Of a DNA stretch of 6,370 nt, positions 5,070 to 6,370 are shown one piece after another (the first letter of the stretch is position 1; every line of letters begins with the position of its first letter). The stretch lies in contig JAHEKK010000195.1 of NCBI GenBank assembly GCA_024638395.1, forward strand, positions 1 to 6,370. The letters are read 5' to 3'. The notes beneath the pieces were generated by a model that was given only the letters and a program-made list of their open reading frames with translations, was not told the origin of the DNA and searched no databases. The stretch is from Gemmatimonadota bacterium (GTDB taxonomy: Bacteria; Gemmatimonadota; Gemmatimonadetes; Longimicrobiales; Gaopeijiaceae). Both the position numbers and the translations under genes were made by a program.

Positions 5070-5795
5070 TTGGCAAAGACCGCACTCGTAACGGGAGCCG
5101 CCGTCCGCGTGGGGCGCGCCATCGCCCAGAGCCTGGCGGAGGACGGCTTCCAGTTGGCGCTGCACTACAACCGATCTGCCGCACCGGCCAGGGATCTCGC
5201 TCGCGAGATCCGGGGCGCCGGAGGCACCGCCGAGCCGTTTCAGGCCGACCTGTCCGACACCTCGGCGGCAAAGGATCTCATCCGTGCTGTAGACGCCCGT
5301 TTCGGGCCCCAGCTGGACGTGCTGGTCAACTCCGCGTCGATCTACCGACCCGAAACGGTCCGCGAAGGAACCGATGACGCATGGGAGCAGATCCTGGCCA
5401 TCAATCTCCGAGCGCCGTTCCAGCTCGTACGGGAAGCCGCCACGCACCTTCGCGCAGCAAGCGGGACCGTCGTCAACATCGTCGATCTCTCGGCGTTCCA
5501 GGCCTGGAAGCGCTTCGGAATCCATGCCGTATCCAAAGCCGCGCTCCTGAAGCTGACCCAGGTTCAGGCGCGGACCTACGCGCCCGACGTTCGTGTCAAC
5601 GCGGTGGCGCCCGGGAACGTCCTCCCGCCGGAAGATGATACGGAGGAGGAGATCGAGGCCTCGCGGCAGCGAATACCCCTCCGGCGAATCGGCGCTCCGG
5701 ACGATGTGGTGCGGGCGGTCCGGTATCTGATCGACGCGTCCTATGTAACCGGAGAGGTCATGGTCGTCGACGGCGGGCGATTGTTGGACCCGTGA
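5070..5795 (+). CDS. Pteridine reductase-like SDR with His at the catalytic Tyr position
   Basis: A 241-residue SDR whose closest recognisable relatives are the pteridine reductases (PTR1/FolM type), NADPH enzymes that reduce dihydro- or oxidised pterins. The shared signature is T-G-A-A-V-R-V-G at 8-15 with R13, HYNRS at 32-36 (compare HYHRS in trypanosomatid PTR1, which grips the NADPH phosphate), NSAS at 87-90, N112, and D139 in NIVDLSAFQ, where ordinary SDRs have the catalytic Ser and PTR1 has Asp. The C-terminal part has RVNAVAPG at 175-182 and the VTGEVMVVDGGR ending. The oddity is at the Y-x3-K motif: the sequence is H152-A-V-S-K156, with CAT where a Tyr codon would be TAT. Everything else is intact, with no frameshift. 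It is encoded alone, divergent from fumC and convergent with trxB. The SDR family is certain, the pteridine reductase subgroup likely, and activity uncertain. Confidence 0.9.
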   Translation: MAKTALVTGAAVRVGRAIAQSLAEDGFQLALHYNRSAAPARDLAREIRGAGGTAEPFQADLSDTSAAKDLIRAVDARFGPQLDVLVNSASIYRPETVREGTDDAWEQILAINLRAPFQLVREAATHLRAASGTVVNIVDLSAFQAWKRFGIHAVSKAALLKLTQVQARTYAPDVRVNAVAPGNVLPPEDDTEEEIEASRQRIPLRRIGAPDDVVRAVRYLIDASYVTGEVMVVDGGRLLDP

Positions 5796-5844
5796 ACGAC
5801 GCCTGCGGCGGGGCCCATTGGCTGACGTCGGGCGGGTTCCATCT

Positions 5845-6370
5845 CTATCCCCCGTGGGACAGGAACCGCTCCGCGTCGAGGGCCGCCATGCATCCGGTCC
5901 CGGCTGCCGAAACGGCCTGCCGGTAGTAGTCGTCCATCACGTCGCCGGCGGCGAAGACGCCCGCCACCGAGGTCTCTGTACGCCAGGCGTGGGGCATCTG
6001 GATGTAGCCGTTGTCCTTCAGCGTCACCTGATCGTCGAGAAACGCAGTATTGGGGGTGTGGCCGATGGCGACGAAGAGGCCTCCGACGTCCACCTCGGTC
6101 TCTTCACCGGTCACCGTGTCCTTCAGCGCCAATGAAGTCACCACCTCGTCTCCGACAACCTCGGTCACGGTCTTGTTCCAGAGGAAGCGGATCTTGGGGT
6201 TCTCCTTGGCACGATCCTGCATGATCTGAGAGGCTCGGAGCTCATCTCGACGGTGAATGACCAGCACCTCGGAAGCGAACTTGGTCAGATAGAGTGCGTC
6301 CTCCATGGCACTGTCTCCACCACCCACCACGGCGAGCACCTGGTCCCGGAAGTGGGGCAAGGCACCATCG
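5845..6370 (-). CDS. trxB: Thioredoxin reductase, C-terminal part (cut by window edge)
   Basis: The last 174 residues of an enzyme normally about 310-320 long; the 5' part is outside the window. TrxB is a cytoplasmic FAD flavoprotein that passes electrons from NADPH to thioredoxin. The visible part begins D-G-A-L-P, the residues that in TrxB directly follow the redox-active C-A-T-C, so the CxxC should lie just past the edge. Next come the NADPH-binding GGGDSAMEDALYL, then the phosphate-binding HRRDELRAS. GLFVAIGHTPNT and the C-terminal FAD motif GVFAAGDVMDDYYRQAVSAAGTGCMAALDAERFL follow. All closely match E. coli TrxB, and the reading frame is uninterrupted to the TAG at 5845. The 49-base gap to the convergent SDR gene has no obvious terminator hairpin. 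Confidence 0.97.
   Translation of the reverse strand, partial: DGALPHFRDQVLAVVGGGDSAMEDALYLTKFASEVLVIHRRDELRASQIMQDRAKENPKIRFLWNKTVTEVVGDEVVTSLALKDTVTGEETEVDVGGLFVAIGHTPNTAFLDDQVTLKDNGYIQMPHAWRTETSVAGVFAAGDVMDDYYRQAVSAAGTGCMAALDAERFLSHGG

Noticed and set aside
4910..5122. A 71-residue N-terminal extension of fumarase starting at ATG 5122
   Set aside because: It would overlap the divergent reductase gene and adds low-complexity Arg/Pro sequence. ATG 4909 matches the family start and gives the normal length.

Overview
The window is 6.4 kb of GC-rich, gene-dense bacterial chromosome. Nothing in it looks mobile: I see no insertion sequence, integrase, CRISPR array, tRNA or rRNA. Codons end mostly in G or C, most start codons are GTG or TTG, and genes on one strand are tightly packed or overlap. 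This fits a free-living, probably aerobic environmental bacterium with a TCA cycle (fumarase) and a thioredoxin system. I cannot name the lineage. The gene style resembles Gemmatimonadota or similar phyla, but that is a weak impression.

Left block, minus strand, read from 2443 down to 1: a 6-pyruvoyl-tetrahydropterin synthase-type enzyme (1997-2443), a classical short-chain dehydrogenase/reductase (1279-2004, 8-base overlap), a protein with a Trm112-like zinc ribbon fused to a degenerate methyltransferase-like domain (662-1282, 4-base overlap), a small TPR protein (103-552) and the beginning of an OsmC-like protein (1-101, one base after the TPR stop). The first three are very probably one transcript. 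The last two follow a 109-base gap and may form a second pair.

Middle: a 467-base non-coding stretch (2444-2910) separates this block from a plus-strand gene of unknown function (2911-3426). The stretch contains a perfect 12-bp hairpin just upstream of the pterin synthase gene. The unknown gene converges on a class II fumarase, fumC (3515-4909, minus), with two tandem hairpins in the 88-base gap.

Right block: a pteridine reductase-like SDR (5070-5795, plus) is divergent from fumC. It is followed by the convergent 3' part of thioredoxin reductase, trxB (5845-6370, minus), which the window end cuts just downstream of where the redox CxxC should lie.

The most interesting theme is pterin chemistry. 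The synthase carries the C-x5-H-G-H motif and C-terminal sequence of tetrahydrobiopterin-type PTPS rather than the C-x3-H-G-H of QueD. It is translationally linked to an SDR, the superfamily that includes sepiapterin reductase. A second SDR 2.6 kb away has the NADPH and active-site signature of pteridine reductase, but with His in place of the catalytic Tyr. Whether these enzymes form one tetrahydropterin pathway is inference: no GTP cyclohydrolase or pterin-dependent hydroxylase is in the window.
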